Translations under genes and position numbers: made by a program
Shown: positions 49,674 through 64,000 of the stretch, piece by piece
How positions within the stretch are numbered: the first letter of the stretch is position 1
Layout: each line of letters begins with the position of its first letter
The notes under the pieces: model-generated
Database searches by the model: none
Told to the model about the DNA's origin: nothing
What the model saw: only the letters and a program-made list of their open reading frames with translations
Source of the DNA: Clitoria ternatea
Taxonomy: Eukaryota; Streptophyta; Magnoliopsida; Fabales; Fabaceae
Direction of reading: 5' to 3'
Length of the DNA stretch: 64,000 nt
Assembly: GCA_037962975.1 (NCBI GenBank)
Contig: JAYKXN010000089.1
Location: 1 to 64,000 of the forward strand

Positions 49674-52600
49674 GAAACTAATACGTGAAGAATTTTTAAA
49701 GCTTGTGTAGTCCATTTAAATGCTAATATTGAGCTCAAAGTATGTTGAGTTATGATCTTTTAAAGCTTAATTTAGATATTGTTTGTTCCTTAATATGTCG
49801 GTACTGACCCATCTTTTAAATCTAAAAATAAACCATATAGAATAACAACTTAATAATTTTAAAATATTATAAAATTAAAAATATGTATGGTAATTGTTTT
49901 TATATTTGTACTAGTTACATTTTTGAACTCATAGTGACCTAATAGATATTATAAATATAGCTAAATAGACATGATAAACAAACCTTAGGACAATTTCACT
50001 AAAAGGAAAAGTATGGTTGTGTTGTGATGCAATGTTGACCACGTATGTGTAGGATATGATGAGTGACACCCCTATTTAGAGTAAAAAAGAGAGGACTTCA
50101 TTTTCTTATTTTTGAAGAGTAATATAGAGAACCATTTTTAAAAAGTTTAATATGTAGTTAATCTTAAAGTTTTATAAGTTTGACTTCTTCTTAAATCTAT
50201 TAAATGTTATTATTATGTTCTTTACCCTTATATATATATATATATTTGTGTGTGTATAGATTAATAATTCATTTTTAAATCATTATTCTAAAATTTAGGG
50301 TAAAGGTTTTGATATAGTAAATTAACATAAAAATGATGGATTTGCAAATCAATTATACATATACATACATGGATAGATATGATTCTCAAAAATCTCTTAA
50401 TACTTGTTCACATAAGACTAATTTTGTAAATACTTATTATTTGAATCTAATAATTCTAACATTCTAAAATTAGCCATCCAAATATACTCTAAGCTTTAAC
50501 TCTTCAATGCTAAAAATCAAATTAAAACTTCAATAAGAAATTTTCAATATGATTATAAGTTCAAGAATTCTTTGAAACACCAGAAAATTTTATTTAGGAA
50601 TGGCGTATTTGATGGAAACTAATACGTGAAGAATTTTTAAAGCTTGTGTAGTCCATTTAAATGCTAATATTGAGCTCAAAGTATGTTGAGTTATGATCTT
50701 TTAAAGCTTAATTTAGATATTGTTTGTTCCTTAATGTGTCGGTACTGACCCATCTTTTAAATCTAAAAATAAACCATATAGAATAACAACTTAATAATTT
50801 TAAAATATTATAAAATTAAAAATATGTATGGTAATTGTTTTTATATTTGTACTAGTTATATTTTTGAAATCATAGTGACCTAATAGATATTATAAATATA
50901 GCTAAATAGACATGATAAACAAACCTTAGGACAATTTCACTAAAAGGAAAAGTATGGTTGTGTGGTGATGCAATGTTGACCACGTATGTGTAGGATATGA
51001 TGAGTGACACCCCTATTTAGAGTAAAAAAGAGAGGACTTCATTTTCTTATTTTTGAAGAGTAATATAGAGAAACATTTTTAAAAAGTTTAATATGTAGTT
51101 AATCTTAAAGTTTTATAAGTTTGACTTCTTCTTAAACCTATTAAATGTTATTATTATGTTCTTTACCCTTATATATATATATATATTTGTGTGTGTATAG
51201 ATTAATAATTCATTTTTAAATCATTATTCTAAAATTTAGGGTAAAGGTTTTGATATAGTAAATTAACATAAAAATGATGGATTTGCAAATCAATTATACA
51301 TATACATACATGGATAGATATGATTCTCAAAAATCTCTTAATACTTGTTCACATAAGACTAATTTTGTAAATACTTATTATTTGAATCTAATAATTCTAA
51401 CATTCTAAAATTAGCCATCCAAATATACTCTAAGGTTTAACTCTTCAATGCTAAAAATCAAATTAAAACTTCAATAAGAAATTTTCAATATGATTATAAG
51501 TTCAAGAATTCTTTGAAACACCAGAAAATTTTATTTAGGAATGACGTATTTGATGGAAACTAATACGTGAAGAATTTTTAAAGCTTGTGTAGTCCATTTA
51601 AATGCTAATATTGAGCTCAAAGTATGTTGAGTTATGATCTTTTAAAGCTTAATTTAGATATTGTTTGTTCCTTAATATGTCGGTACTGACCCATCTTCGA
51701 AATCTAAAAACAAAAATATAGAATAAGAACTTAATATTTTAAAATATTATAAAGTTAAAAATAATTATGGTAATTGTTTTTATAATTATACTAGTTATAT
51801 TTTGGAAATCATAGTGACCTAATAGACATTATAAATTTAGCTAAGTAGACTTGATAAGCAAACCATAGGACAATTTCACTGAAAGAAAAAATATGATTGT
51901 GTTGTGAGGCAATGTTGACCACATATGTGTAGGTTATGATGACTGACACAACTATTTAGAGTGAAAAAGAAAAGACTTCATTTTCTTGTTTTTGAAGAGT
52001 AATATAGAGAAACATTTTTTAAAAGTTTAATATATAGTTAAGCTTAATGTTTTATAAGTTTGACTTCTTCTTAAACCTATTCAATGTTATTATTATGTTC
52101 TTTACTCTTATATATATATATATATTTATATATGTTTGTGTGTGTACACATTAATAATTCATTTGTAAATCAATGTTTTAGACTTTAAGGTAAAGTTTTT
52201 GACATAGTAAATTTGCAAATCAGTTATAGATATAGATACGTGACTAGATATGATTCTCAGATATATCTTAATATTTCTTCACATAAGACTTGTTTTGTAA
52301 ATACTTATTATTTGAATTTAATAATTCTAATATTCTAAAATTAGCCATCAAAATATACTCTAAGTTTTAGCTCTTCAGTGCTAAAAATCAAATTCAAACT
52401 TTAATAACAAATTTTCAATATGGTTCTGAGTTCAAGAATTCTTTGAAACCCCTGGAAATTTTATTTAGAAATTACTTATTTGATGGAAAGTAATAGATGA
52501 AGCATTTTCAAAGCTTGTGTAGTCCACTTAAATGCTAATTTTGAGCTCAAATTATCTTGAGTTATGATCTTTTAAAGCTCAATTTAGATATTGTTTATTC

Positions 52601-53044
52601 CTTAATATGTCAGTACTGACTCATCTTTGAAATCTAAAAACAAAACATGTAAAACAACAACTTAATAATTTTAAAATATTATAAAGTTAAAATTAAAAAT
52701 AGTTATCGTAATTATTTTTATAATTATACTAGTTATATTTTTGAAATCATAGTGACCTAATAAACATTATAAATTTAGCTAAATAGACTTCATAAGCAAA
52801 CCTTAGGACAATTTCACTGAAAGAAACAATATGGTTATGTTGTGAGGCAATCTTGACAACATATGTGTAGGCTATGATGAGTAGCACCCGTATTTAGAGT
52901 AAAAAAGAAAGGACTCAATTTTCTTATTTTTGAAGAATAATATAGAAAACCATTTTTAAAAAGTTAAATATGTAGTTAATCTTAATGTTTATAAGTTTGA
53001 TTTCTTCTTAAACCTATTAAATGTTATTATTATGTTCTTTGCTC

Positions 53045-53080
<36 letters not shown>

Positions 53081-53136
53081 ACACACTAATAATTCATTTT
53101 TGAATCAATGTTTTAAAATATAGGGTAAAGATTTTG
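49674..53136. repeat. Satellite B array, copy 2 (one extra monomer)
   Basis: Begins with the GAAAC target-site copy. Landmarks at 49707, 50648, 51589 and 52519 compare with three in copy 1. The additional monomer (about 941 bp) has the diagnostic bases of the monomer at 28.6-29.5 kb. The block ends at GACATA, the same A/B breakpoint as copy 1. Confidence 0.94.
53044..53080. repeat. Compound (AT)n(GT)n microsatellite, copy 2
   Basis: Counterpart of 35964-36009 with about 8 AT and 10 GT units; the AT part has changed length since duplication. Confidence 0.94.
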
Positions 53137-56100
53137 ACATATTAAACTTGTCAATTAATCTTAGTATACTTTTAAAATTTCATTGAGTAACAAAGAAGAA
53201 AGATCAATGATTATTACATTTTCCACTAATATAAAAAGTATCAAGATTAATTAATAAAAGTATGTGTTGAAAAACATAATCAATGCACATTGTAAATTGA
53301 AAGAAGTCATATAAAAATTAACATGAAAAATTCTAAAACACATGTCACAAAAAGGATAAGAGAAAATACATTAAAAATTAAGGAAAACTAAAATATATTA
53401 TTTATATTATTAATTAATATTAATATATTTTAAATTAAATGCATCAACTAAGAATAATATTTATAAAAATAATAACATATAATTGATATCAAAGATGACT
53501 GAATCTATTTAAGAATGTTATTTATACAAATAATGATTCATTCATGTTATAAAATGACTAAAAAAAGTTACAGAGACTTCATAAATGGACACGCATGGAT
53601 GCACGTACGCATGCACGAGAATTATTCAATAGTTTCATTGTATGGAATCCAAAACAACCTTGAAAGTATTTATAAACATTGTATAAAACTTTTAAAAAGA
53701 AAAGAAGTCTCGCCACTAGTTCTTTTTCAATCACCATATTATGTTATTTTATGTTGATTAAGAAATTTAGTTATTTTAGGTAAACATATTAAACTTGTCA
53801 ATTATTTTTGGTATACTTTTAAAATTACATTGAATAATAAGGAAGAAATATCAATGATTATTTCTTATTCCACTGATATAAATATTTTCATGATTATTTA
53901 TTAATAGTATGTGTTGAAAAAATAATCAATGCACATTGTAAATTGAAAGAAGTCATATAAAAATTAACAAGAATTCAAAAACCCGTCACATAAAAAGGAT
54001 AAAAGAAAATACATTAAAAACTAAGGAAAAATAAAATATATTATTTATATTTTTCATTAATATTAATATATTTTAAATTAAGTGCATCAATTAAGACTTG
54101 ATGTGACCCCTTACGCGATTCTCTTACTAAATAAACCTTAAAAGATAAAAGAATATAATTAATAATATATAATTTGTTAATTCTTTTTGTCAGATTCTTT
54201 TACTATCGATCTTTACGATCAATAAACGGAAAAAGGGAATTAATCAACTTCTATTGATAATTGATAGCAAAAGTGAGAGAATTCTAATCAAGAATAATAT
54301 TTATAAAAATAATAACATATAATTGATATCAAAGATGACTGAATCCATTTAAGAATGCTATTTGTACAAAGAATGATTCATTGAAGTCATTAAACGAATA
54401 AAGAAACTCATAAAAACTACATAAATGGACACACATGCATGGACGCACGTACGCATGCATGAAAATTATTTCGTAGTTTCATTGTATCGACTCCAAAACA
54501 ACATTGAATGTATTTATAAATATTGTTTAAAACTTTTAAAAAGAAAAGAAGTCTCACCACTAGTGCTTTTTCTATCACCATATTATGTTATTTTATGTTG
54601 ATTAAGAAATTTATTTATTATAGATAAACATATTAAACTTGTCAACTATTTTTGATATACTTTTTAAATTATATTGAATAATAAACAAGAAAAATCAATG
54701 ATTATTTCATATTCTACTGATATAAATATTATCAAGCTTAATTTATAAGAGTATGTATTTAAAAAAGGATAAGAGAAAATACATTAAAAATTAAGGAAAA
54801 ATAAAATATATTATTTATAGTTTTAATTAATATTAATATATTTTAAATTAAATGCATCAACTAAGACTTGGTATGATCCTTTACGCAATTCTCTTACTAA
54901 ATAAACCTTAAAAAATGAAAGAATATAATTATTAATAATATATAATTTGTTAATTATTTTTGTCTGATTCTTTTACTATTGATCTTTACTATCAATAAAT
55001 GGAAAAGGGAATTCATCATCTTCTATTGATAATTGATAGCAAAAGTAAGAGAATCTAATTAAGAATAAAATTTATAAAATAATAACATATAATTGATATC
55101 AAAGATGACTAACTCCATTTAAGAAGGATATTTGTAAAAATAATGATCATTCTGGTTATAAAACGACTAAAAAAACTCACAAAGACTTCACAAATGCACA
55201 CGCATGCATGGACGTACGTACGCACGCATCAAAATTATTAAGTAGTTTTTTTTATAGAATCCAAAACAACATTGAAAGTATTTATAAATATTGTATAAAA
55301 CTTTTAAAAAGAAAAGAAGTCTCGCCATTAAGACTATGGGAAAGTAAAATATATTATTTATATTTTTATTAATATTAATATATTTTAAATTAAATGCATC
55401 AATTAAGACTTGAGTGACTCCTTAAAAAAGATAGAATATAATTATTAATAATATATAATTTGTGAATTATTTTTGTGAGATTCTTTTACTATCGATCTTT
55501 ACTATCAATAAATGGAAAAAGGGGAATTAATCAACCTCTATTGATAATTGATAGCAAAAGAGAGAGAATTCTAATTAAGAATAATATTTATAAAAATAAT
55601 ATTATATAATTGATATCAAAGATGACTGAATCCATTTAAGAATGCAATTTGTATAAATAATGATTCATTCACGTCATAAAACGACTAAAAAACTCACAAA
55701 GACTTCATAAATGGACACGTATGCTTGGACACACGTACGCATACACAACAATTATTAAGTAGTTTAATTGTATGGAATCCAAAACAACCTTGAAAGTATT
55801 TATAAACATTGTATAAAACTTTTAAGAAGAAAAGAAGTCTCGCCACTAGTTCTTTTTCAATCACCATATTATGTTATTTTATGTTGATTAAGAAATTTAG
55901 TTATTTTAGGTAAACATATTAAACTTGTCAATTATTCTTGGTATACTTTTAAAATTACATTGAATAATAAGGATGAAATATCAATGATTATTTCATATTC
56001 CACTGATATAAATATTTTCATGATTATTTATTAACAGTATGTGTTGAAAAAATAATCAATGCACACTGTAAATTGAAAGAAGTCATATAAAAATTAACAA

Positions 56101-59100
56101 GAATTCAAAAACACGTCTCATAAAAAGGATAAAAGAAAATACATTAAAAACTAAGGAAAAATAAAATATATTTTTTATATTTTTTATTAATATTAATATA
56201 TTTTAAATTAAGTGCATCAATTAAGACTTGATGTGACCCCTTACGCGATTCTCTTACTAAATAAACCTTAAAAGATAAAAGCATATAATTATTAATAATA
56301 TATAATTTCTTAATTCTTTTTGTCAGATTCTTTTACTATCGATCTTTATGATCAATAAATGGAAAAAGGGAATTAATCAACTTCTATTGATAATTGATAG
56401 CAAAAGTGAGAGAATTCTAATCAAGAATAATATTTATAAAAATAATAACATATAATTGATATCAAAGATGACTGAATCCATTTAAGAATGCTATTTGTAC
56501 AAAGAACGTTTTATTAAAGTCATTAAACGAATAAAGAAACTCACAAAGACTTCATAAATGGACACGCATGCATGGACGCACGTACGCATGCATGAAAATT
56601 ATTTCGTAGTTTCATTGTAAGGAATCCAAAACAACATTGAATGTATTTATAAATATTGTTTAAAACTTTTAAAAAGAAAACAAGTCTCACCACTAGTGCT
56701 TTTTCTATCACCATATTATGTTATTTTATGTTGATTAAGAAATTTAGTTATATTAGGTAAATATATTAACTTGTCAATAATTCTTGGTATACTTTTAAAA
56801 TTACATTGAATAATAAACAAGAAGATCAATGATTATTTCATATTCCACTGATATAAATAGTATCAAAATTAATTAATAAAAGTATGTGTTGAAAAAGTAA
56901 TCAATGCACACTGTAAATTGAAAGAAGTCATATAAAAATTCACATGCAAAATTCAAAAACACATGTCATAAAAAGGATAAGAGAAAATACATTAAAGATG
57001 AAGGAAAAATAAAATATATTTTTTATATTTTTAATTAATATTATTTTATTTTAAATTAAATGCATCGATTAAGACTCAGTGTGATCCCTTATGCGATTCT
57101 CTTACTAAATAAACCTTAAAAAATAAAATAATAGAATTATTAATAAAATATAATTTTTTAATTAATTTTGTCACATTCTTTTACTATCGATCTTTACTAT
57201 CAATAAATGGAAAAGAGAATTAATCATCTTCTATTGATAATTGATAGTAAAAGAGAGAGAATTCTAAGTAAGAATAATATTTATAAAAATAATAACATAT
57301 AATTGATATCAAAGAAGACTGAAGCCATTTAAGAATGCTATTTGTACAAATTAGGATTCATTCACGTCATAAAACGACTAAAAAAACTCACAAAGACTTC
57401 ATAAATGTACACGTATGCTTGGACGCACGTATGCATGCACGAAAATTATTAAGTAGTTTCATTGTATGGAATCCAAAACAGCATTGAAAATATTTATAAA
57501 TATTGTATAAAACTTTTAAAAAGAAAAGAAGAGTCGTCACTAGTGCTTTTTCTCTCACCATATTTTGCTATTTTACGTTGATTAAGAAATTTAGTTATAT
57601 TAGGTAAACATATTAAACTTATCAATTATTCTTGGTATACTTTTAAAATTACATTGAATAATAAACTAGAAAGATCAATGATTAATAAAAGTATGTGTTG
57701 AAAAAATATTCAATGCACATTGTAAATTGAAAGAAGTCATATGAAAATTAACATGAAAAAGACTAAAACACATGTCATAAAAAGGATAAGAGAAAATACA
57801 TTGAAAATTAAGGAAAAATAAAATATATTATTTATAATTTTAATTAATATTAATATATTTTAGATTAAATGCATCAATTAAGACTTGGTGTAATCCCTTA
57901 CGTGATTCTCTTACTAAATAAACCTTAAAAAATAAAATAATATAATTATTAATAAAATATAATTTTTTACTTAATTTTGTCACATTCTTTTACTATCAAT
58001 CTTTACTATCAATAAATGGAAAAGGGAAATAATCATCTTCTATTGATAATTGATAGTAAAAGTGAGAGAATGTAAATAAGAATTATATTTATAAAATAAT
58101 AATATATAATTGATATCAAAGATGACTAACTCCATTTAAGAATGCTATTTGTAAAAATAATGATTGATTCTTGTTATAAAACGACCAAAAAAAGTTCAAA
58201 GACTTCATAAAAGCACACGTATGCATGGACGCACGTACGCACGCATAAAAGTTTTTAAGTAGTTTCATTGTATGGAATCCAAAATAACATTGAAAGTAAT
58301 TATAAATATTGTATAAAACGTTTAAAAAGAACAGAAGTCTCGTCACTAGTGCTTTTTCTATCACCATATTATGTTATTTTATGTTGATTAAGAAATTTAG
58401 TTATATTAGGTAAACATATTAAACTTGTCAATTATTCTTAGTATACTTTTAAAATTACATTGAATAGTAAACAAGAAAGAACAATAATTAATAAAAGTAT
58501 ACGTTGAAAAAATATTCAATGCACAATGTAAATTGAAAGAAGTCATATAAAAATTAACATAAACAATTCTAAAATACATGTCATAAAAAGGATAAGAGAA
58601 AATACATTAAAAATTAAGGAAGAATAAAATATATTCTTTATAATTTTAATTAATATTAATATATTTTAAATTAAATGCATCAATTAAGACTTGGTGTAAT
58701 CCCTTACGTGATTCTCTTATTAAATAAACCTTAAAAAATAACATAATATATTTATTAATAATATATAATTCATTAATTATTTTTGTCAGATTCTTTTACT
58801 ATCGATCTTTACTATCAATAAATGGAAAATGGGAATTAATCCACCTTTATTGATAATTGATAGCAAAAGTGAGAGAATTCTAATTAACAATAATACTTAT
58901 AAAAATAAAAACGTATAATTGATATCAAAGATGACTAAATCCATTTTAGAGTGCTATTTGTACAAATAATGATTCATTCACATCATAAAACGACTAAAAA
59001 ACTCACAAAGACTTCATAAATGGACACACATGCATGGACGCGCGTAGTTTCATTGTATTGAATCCAAAAAAACATTGAAAGTATTTATGAATATTGTTTA

Positions 59101-62100
59101 AAACTTTTAAAAAGAAAAGAAGTCTCGCCACTAGAGCTTTTTCTATCACCATATTATGTTATTTTATGTTGATTAAGAAATTTAGTTATTTTACATAAAC
59201 ATATTAAACTTCTCAATTATTCTTGGTATACTTTTAAAATTACACTGAATAACAAAAAAGAAAGGTCAATGATTATTTCATATTCCACTGATATAGTAGT
59301 ATCAAGATTAATTAATAAGAGTATGTATTGAAAAAAATAATCAATGCGCATTGTAAATTGAAAGAAGTCATGTAAAAATGAACCTGAAAAATTCTAAAAC
59401 ACATGTCATAAAAAGGATAAGAGAAGGTACATTAAAAACTAAGGAAAAATAAAATATATGATTTATACTTTTAATTAATATTAATATATTTTAAATTAAA
59501 TGCATCAACTAAGACTTGGTGTGATCCCTTACGCGATTCTCTTACTAAATAAACCTTAAAAAATATAAAAGAATATAATTATTAATTATTTTTGTCAGAT
59601 TCTTTTACTATCGATCTTTTGTATTAATAAATGGAAAAAGGGAATTAATCAACCTCTATTGATAATTGATAGCAAAAGTGAAGGAATTCTAATTAAGAAT
59701 AATATTTATAAATATACTAACATATAATTGATATCAAAGATGACTGAATCCATTTAAGAATGCTGTTTGTGAAAATAATGATTCATTCACGTCATAAAAC
59801 GACTAAAAAAACTCACTAAGACTTTATAAATGGACACGTATGCTTGGACGCACGTACGCATGCACGAAAGTTATTAAGTAGTTTCATTGTATGGAATCCA
59901 AAACAACGTTGAAAGTATTTATAAATATTGTATTAAACTTTTAAAAAGAAAACTAAAACATTGTATTGAATCCAAAAAAACATTAAAAGTATTTCTAAAA
60001 CATACTTCATAAAAAGGATAAGAGAAAATATATTAAAAATTAAGGAAAATTAAAATATATTATTTATATTTTTAATCAATATTAATATATTTTAAATTAA
60101 ATCAATCAATTAAGACTGAGTGTGATCCCTTATGCGATTCTCTTACTAAATAAACCTTAAAAAATAAAAGAATATAATTATTAATAATATATAATTTGTT
60201 AATTAATTTAGTCACATTCTTTTACTATCAATCTTTACTATCAATAAATGGAAAATGGAATCAATCATCTTCTATTGATAATTGATAACAAAAGTGAGAG
60301 AATCTAATTAAAATATTTATAAAAATAATAACATATAATTGATACCAAAGATGACTAACTCCATTTAAGAATTCTATTTGTAAAAATAATGACTCATTCA
60401 AGTCATTAAACGACTAAAAAGACTCACAAATACTTTATCAATGCACACGCATCCATGGACGAACGTACGCACGATTTCATCGTATGGAATCCAAAACAAC
60501 ATTAAATGTATTTATAAATATTGTATAAAACTTTAAAAAAAAAGAAATCTTAAAAAAAAAGAAATCTCGTCACTAGTTCTTTTTCTATCACCATATTATG
60601 ATATTTTATGTTGATTAAGAAATTTAGTTATTTTAGGTAAACATATTAAACTTGTCAATTATGCTTGGAATACTTAAAAAATTCCATTGAGTAATAAAGA
60701 AGAAAGATAAATGATTATTACATATTCCACTAATATGAATAGTATCAAGATTAATTAATAAAAGTATGTGTTGAAAAACATAATCAATACACACTGTAAA
60801 TTGAAAGAAGTCATATAAAAATTAACATGAAAAATTCTAAAACACATATCAAAAAAAGGATAAGAGAAAATACACTAAAAATTAAGGAAAAATAAATATA
60901 TTATTTATATTATTAAATAATATTAATATATTTTAAATTAAGTGCATCAACTAAGACTTGGTGTGATCCCTTACGCGATTCTCTTCCTAAATAAACCTTA
61001 AAAAAGAATATAATTATTAACAATATACAATTCGTTAATTAATTTTGTCACATTCTTTTACTATCAATCTTTACTATCAATAAATGGAAAAGGGAATTAA
61101 TCAACTTCTATTGATAATTGATAGTAAAAGTGAGAGAATTCTAATGTTATAAAACGGCTACAAAAACTTACAATGACTTCATAAATGGACACGCATGGAT
61201 GGACTCACGTACGCATGCACAAAAATTATTAAGTCGTTTCATTGCATGGAATCCAAAACAACATTGAAAGTATCTATAAATATTGTATAAAACCTTTAAA
61301 AAGAAAATAAGTCTCGCCACTAGTGCTTTTTCTATCACCATATTCTGTTAATTTATGTTGATTAAGAAATTTAATTATTTTAGGTAAACATATTAAACTT
61401 GTCAATTATTCTTGGTATACTTTTAAAATTACAATGAATAATAAAGAAGAAAGATCAATGATTATTTCATATTCCTCTAATATAAATAGTATCAAGATTA
61501 ATTTTTAAAAGTATGTGTTAAAAAAATAATCAATGCACATTGTAAATTGAAAAAAGTCATATAAAAATTAACATGAAAAATTCTAAAACACATGTCATAA
61601 AAAGGATAAGAGAAAATACATTAAAAATTAAGGAAAAATAAAATATATTAATTACTTGGTGTCATCACTTACGCAATTCTCTTTCAAAATAAACCTTAAA
61701 AAAAGAATATAATTATTAATAATATATAATTTGTTAATTAATTTTGTCACATTCTTTTACTATCAATCTTTACTATCAATAAATGGAAAAGGGAATTAAT
61801 CAACTTCTATTGATAATTGATAGTAAAAGTGAGAGAATTCTAATGTTATAAAACGACTAAAAAAACTTACAAAGACCTCATAAATGGACATGCATGGATG
61901 GACGCACATACGCATGCACGAAAATTATTAAGTAGTTTCATTGTATGGAATCCAAAACAACATTAAAAGTATTTATAAATATTGTATAAAACTTTTAAAA
62001 AGAAAAGAAATCTCGCCACTATTGCATTTTCTATCACCGTATTCTGTTAATTTATGTTGATTAAGAAATTTAGTTATTTTTTGTACACATATTAGACTTG

Positions 62101-63716
62101 TCAATTATTCTTGGCATACTTTTAAAATTACATTGAATAATAAAGAAGAAAGATCAATGATTATTTCGTATTCTATTGATATAAGTAGTATAAAGATTAA
62201 TTTTTAAGAGTATGTGTTAAAAAAATAATCAATGCACATTGTAAATTGAAAGAAGTCATATAAAAATTAACATGAAAAATTCTAAAACACATGTCATAAA
62301 AAGGAAAAGAGACAACACATTAAAAATTAAGGAAAAAATATATTATTTATATTTTTAATTAATATTAATATATTTTAAATTAAATGCATTAATTAAGACT
62401 TGTGTGATCCCTTACACGATTCTCTTACTAAATAAACCTTAAAAAATTAAAGAATATAATTAATAATAATATATAGTTTGTTAATTAATTTTGTCACATT
62501 CTTTTACTATCGATCTTTACTATCAATAAATGGAAAAAGGAATTCATCATCTTCAATTGATAATTGATAGCAAAAGTGAGAAAGTCTAATTAAGAATAAT
62601 ATTTATAAAATAATAACATATAATTGATATCAAAGATGACTAACTTCATTTAAGAATGCTATTTGTAAAAATAATGATCATTTTGGTTATAAAACGACTA
62701 AAAAACTCACAAAGACTTCATAAATGCACACGCATGCATGGACGCACGTACACACGCATAAAAATTATTAAGTAGTTTCATTCTATGGAATCTAGAACAA
62801 CATTGAAAGTATTTATAAATATTGTATAAAACTTTTAAAAAAAAAAAGAAGTCTCGCTACTAGTTCTTTTTCTATCACCATATTATGTTATTTTATGTTG
62901 AGTAAGAAATTTAGTTATTTTAGGTAAACATATTAAACTTATTCTTGGCATAGTTTTAAAATTATGTTGAATAATAGGATGAAAGAACAATGATTATTTA
63001 TATTTTTAATTAATATTCTATATTTATATAAAAATTAACAAGAAAAATTCTAAAACACATGTCATAAAATATATTATTTATATTTTTAATTAATATTATA
63101 TATTTTAAATTACATACATCCATTAAGACCTGATGTGAACCCTTACGCGATTCTCTTACTAAATAAACCTTAAAAATAAAACAATATAATTATTAATAAT
63201 ATATAATTTGTTAATTATATTTGTCAGATTCCTTTACTATCGATCTTTACTATCAATAAATTTAAAAAGGGAACTAATCAACCTCTATTGATAATTGATA
63301 GTAAAAGTGAAAGAATTCTAATTAATAATGTTATTTATAAAAATAATAACATATCATTGATATCAAAGATAACTGAATCCATTTAAGAATGCTATTTGTA
63401 CAAATAATGATTCATTCACATCATAAAACGACTAAAAAAACTCATAAAGACTTTATAAATGGACACATATGCTTGGACGCACGTACGCACACATGAAAAT
63501 TATTAAGTAGTGTCATTGTATGGACTCCAAAACAACATTGAAAGTATTTATAAATATTGTATAAAACTTATAAAAAGAAAAGAAGTCTCGCCACTAGTAC
63601 TTTTTCTATCATCATATTATGTTATATTATGTTGATTAACAAATTTAGTTAATTTAGGTAAATATATTAAACTTGTCAATTATTCTTGGTATACTTTTAA
63701 AATTACATTGAATAAT
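53137..63716. repeat. Satellite A array (A2-like, deletion-rich), copy 2
   Basis: Same monomer order, same internal losses and same short duplication (near 60535) as 36066-46646, offset by about 17070 bp, with scattered single-base differences. No gene was recognised. Confidence 0.95.
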
Positions 63717-63721
63717 TTAAG
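63717..63721. other. Filler at the copy 2/copy 3 junction
   Basis: GAATAAT, then TTAAG, then ATCATAATTC: identical to the junction at 46647-46651. This shows the junction was amplified as part of the unit. Confidence 0.75.
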
Positions 63722-64000
63722 ATCATAATTCAATCATACGGAAACACATTTCCCATAATATTCATATCATATTTCAAACATATGAAAACATATTTTCTAT
63801 AATATTTCATATTTCAAAGAATATGGAAACACATTTTCCATGTTATAGTAATTGTTTAATATCATATTCCAAACCATTTGCATCCATTTCATAATTTAAT
63901 TCAAATTAAATGAAAATATAACTATATGAATTTCTAAACAATTAAGCAAGCAATTCTAACTTAATTTCTATGTATTTAATATCCTATCCCCTCTTTCTTA
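63722..64000 (-). repeat. Truncated left LTR, copy 3 (runs off the window)
   Basis: Same truncation point as at 46652, with a few private changes (TTTTCTATAAT, CATTTCATAATTT). It is the start of a third amplification unit. Confidence 0.93.

Larger units (their letters stand above)
46652..63716. repeat. 17-kb tandem amplification unit, copy 2
   Basis: Complete unit: truncated LTR, internal region, right LTR, satellite B with four landmark-bearing monomers, satellite A. It is near-identical to copy 1 but longer because of one extra B monomer. Its end is followed by the same filler and LTR start as at the previous junction. Confidence 0.95.

Overview
This 64-kb window looks like AT-rich plant heterochromatin. 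It is almost entirely long-monomer satellite DNA with a few transposons inserted into it, and I see no intact host protein-coding gene. A plant (probably eudicot) origin is inferred from three things: a CACTA-type DNA transposon with CACTA...TAGTG ends and a 3-bp target duplication; a Ty3/gypsy chromovirus-like LTR retrotransposon with an initiator-Met tRNA primer site; and captured exons of a plant-type vacuolar H+-ATPase subunit a gene. Species and chromosomal position cannot be decided from the sequence.

Two unrelated satellites make up the background. Satellite A has a monomer of about 843 bp and carries a short CpG-rich alternating purine-pyrimidine box in an AT-rich body. It fills 1-17930, 36066-46646 and 53137-63716. 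Satellite B has a monomer of about 940 bp, most copies containing a (TA)n tract. It fills 17931-29550, 33532-36065 and 49674-53136. Within the first A block there is a sharp switch from subfamily A1 to A2 at about 14073, and parts of A1 show dimeric higher-order order.

Insertions: a 3166-bp non-autonomous CACTA element (22983-26148, TSD AGG) sits in a B monomer and carries four exons of a V-ATPase subunit a gene, still with consistent splice phases but broken by a stop codon and a 48-nt loss. A 3981-bp LTR retrotransposon on the minus strand (29551-33531, TSD GAAAC) sits in another B monomer. It has two 1.8-kb LTRs, PBS and PPT, but only 379 bp of interior, keeping just the last residues of a chromodomain-like pol end.

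Large-scale structure: a segment from inside the left LTR (30510) through the internal region, right LTR, satellite B and satellite A (to 46646) is tandemly repeated. Copy 2 is 46652-63716 and copy 3 starts at 63722 and runs off the window. Both junctions carry the same 5-bp filler and the same truncation point, so the array is one amplified unit of about 17 kb. The breakpoint in the LTR lies within a row of four short hairpins. Copy 2 has one extra B monomer (941 bp). The window therefore records satellite turnover, transposon insertion with gene capture, and a recent tandem amplification anchored in an LTR. I found no new gene system; the amplification unit, the hairpin-located breakpoint and the gene-capturing CACTA element are the most interesting items.
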